Below, piece by piece: positions 6,003-6,248 of a stretch of 6,248 bases of DNA (positions within the stretch are counted from its first letter, which is position 1; each line of letters starts with the position of its first letter). The position numbers and the translations under genes were made by a program. The stretch is from contig CP070726.1 in assembly GCA_020350865.1 (NCBI GenBank), positions 2,305,078-2,311,325 of the forward strand, read 5' to 3'. Source of the stretch: Thermoplasmata archaeon. GTDB lineage: Archaea; Thermoplasmatota; Thermoplasmata; GCA-020350865. Under the pieces are notes generated by a model that made no database searches, was not told where the DNA came from, and saw only the letters and a program-made list of their open reading frames with translations.

Positions 6003-6248
6003 ATGGAATCAACCGTAACTGAGAAGAAGATAGAACCGGGCCTGGTCCGCCAGATGAATGCAAAGGTGGACGAGCTGGCCGAAGCAAATAAAATCACAAA
6101 GGGCATGGATTACTTCTACAACTTCACCAAAATCATGTACACGGCCCGGGCGGACGAAATAGCCCTGGAGAAATCACAGGGCCGGAAGGTCGTGGGCTGC
6201 TTCTGCAACTTCGTTCCTGAGGAATTGGTGCTGGCGGCTCAGGCCATT
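6003..6248 (+). CDS. 2-hydroxyacyl-CoA dehydratase / BcrC / double-cubane-cluster family protein (3' end missing)
   Basis: Only the first 82 residues are in the window. After a charged helical N-terminus (~1-60) comes RKVVGCFCNFVPEELVLAAQ (residues ~63-81). This matches the opening signature of the HgdB/BcrC/BadD family, in which a strand and Cys-containing turn are followed by P-x-E-L/I and an Ala-rich helix. Members are cytoplasmic iron-sulfur enzymes: 2-hydroxyacyl-CoA dehydratases, class I benzoyl-CoA reductases, or double-cubane-cluster reductases, which receive low-potential electrons from an ATP-dependent activase. Full length is usually ~380-430 residues, so about four fifths is missing. 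The Cys in the signature (C69 or C71; the doublet CFC is notable) is the expected cluster ligand. No paired alpha subunit precedes it, which fits a single-subunit double-cubane protein or a beta-first gene order, but this cannot be settled here. It starts 29 bp after the beta-helix gene, in the same operon. Confidence 0.8.
   Translation, partial: MESTVTEKKIEPGLVRQMNAKVDELAEANKITKGMDYFYNFTKIMYTARADEIALEKSQGRKVVGCFCNFVPEELVLAAQAI

Noticed and set aside
1..6248. Interpretation as a nitrous-oxide reductase (nos) cluster because of NosD-like helices plus a NosR/NapH-like protein
   Set aside because: No NosZ, NosF, NosY or NosL, and the iron-sulfur protein lacks the FMN-binding domain of NosR. The helix proteins carry C-terminal anchors and Ig domains, and the next gene is an HgdB/BcrC-family protein.

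Overview
The window looks like a euryarchaeal chromosome fragment, most plausibly from an anaerobic Thermoplasmatota-type or methanogen-related lineage. The evidence is indirect: arginine is mostly AGG/AGA and isoleucine is often ATA, Shine-Dalgarno sites read GGAGG, an AT-rich TATA-like element precedes the second gene, and the surface proteins carry many N-glycosylation sequons and end in one membrane helix with a short lysine/arginine tail. No rRNA, tRNA or marker gene is present, so the lineage is an inference. All supported genes are on the + strand; I see no RNA genes, CRISPR arrays or mobile elements.

Layout. Bases 1-1417 hold the 3' part of a gene for a secreted right-handed beta-helix protein with a C-terminal membrane anchor. 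A 111-bp gap (1418-1528) contains the only promoter-like element. Four closely spaced genes follow: (i) 1529-2608, an exported two-helix membrane protein with a Cys-rich outer domain and an Ig/FN3-like domain; (ii) 2621-4051, a polytopic iron-sulfur membrane protein of the NapH/NosR/CcoG (Fer4_5) type with two CX3CP motifs and a 2x[4Fe-4S] ferredoxin tail; (iii) 4030-5973, a second exported beta-helix protein with an Ig/FN3-like domain and C-terminal anchor, whose start overlaps the previous gene by 22 bp; (iv) 6003 to the window end, the first 82 residues of a 2-hydroxyacyl-CoA dehydratase / benzoyl-CoA reductase / double-cubane-cluster (HgdB/BcrC-like) protein. Gaps of 12 bp, -22 bp and 29 bp indicate one operon beginning at 1529.

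How they may work together. Gene (ii) can plausibly carry electrons across the membrane or between a quinone/thiol pool and a cytoplasmic ferredoxin. Gene (iv) belongs to a family of low-potential iron-sulfur enzymes. Genes (i) and (iii), and perhaps the upstream beta-helix protein, would form the outer-surface part. The combination of beta-helix surface proteins, a NapH/NosR-like membrane redox protein and an HgdB-like enzyme is the most interesting aspect here. It superficially recalls NosD plus NosR/NosH in nitrous-oxide reductase clusters, but no NosZ, NosF, NosY or NosL is visible. The joint function is unknown.
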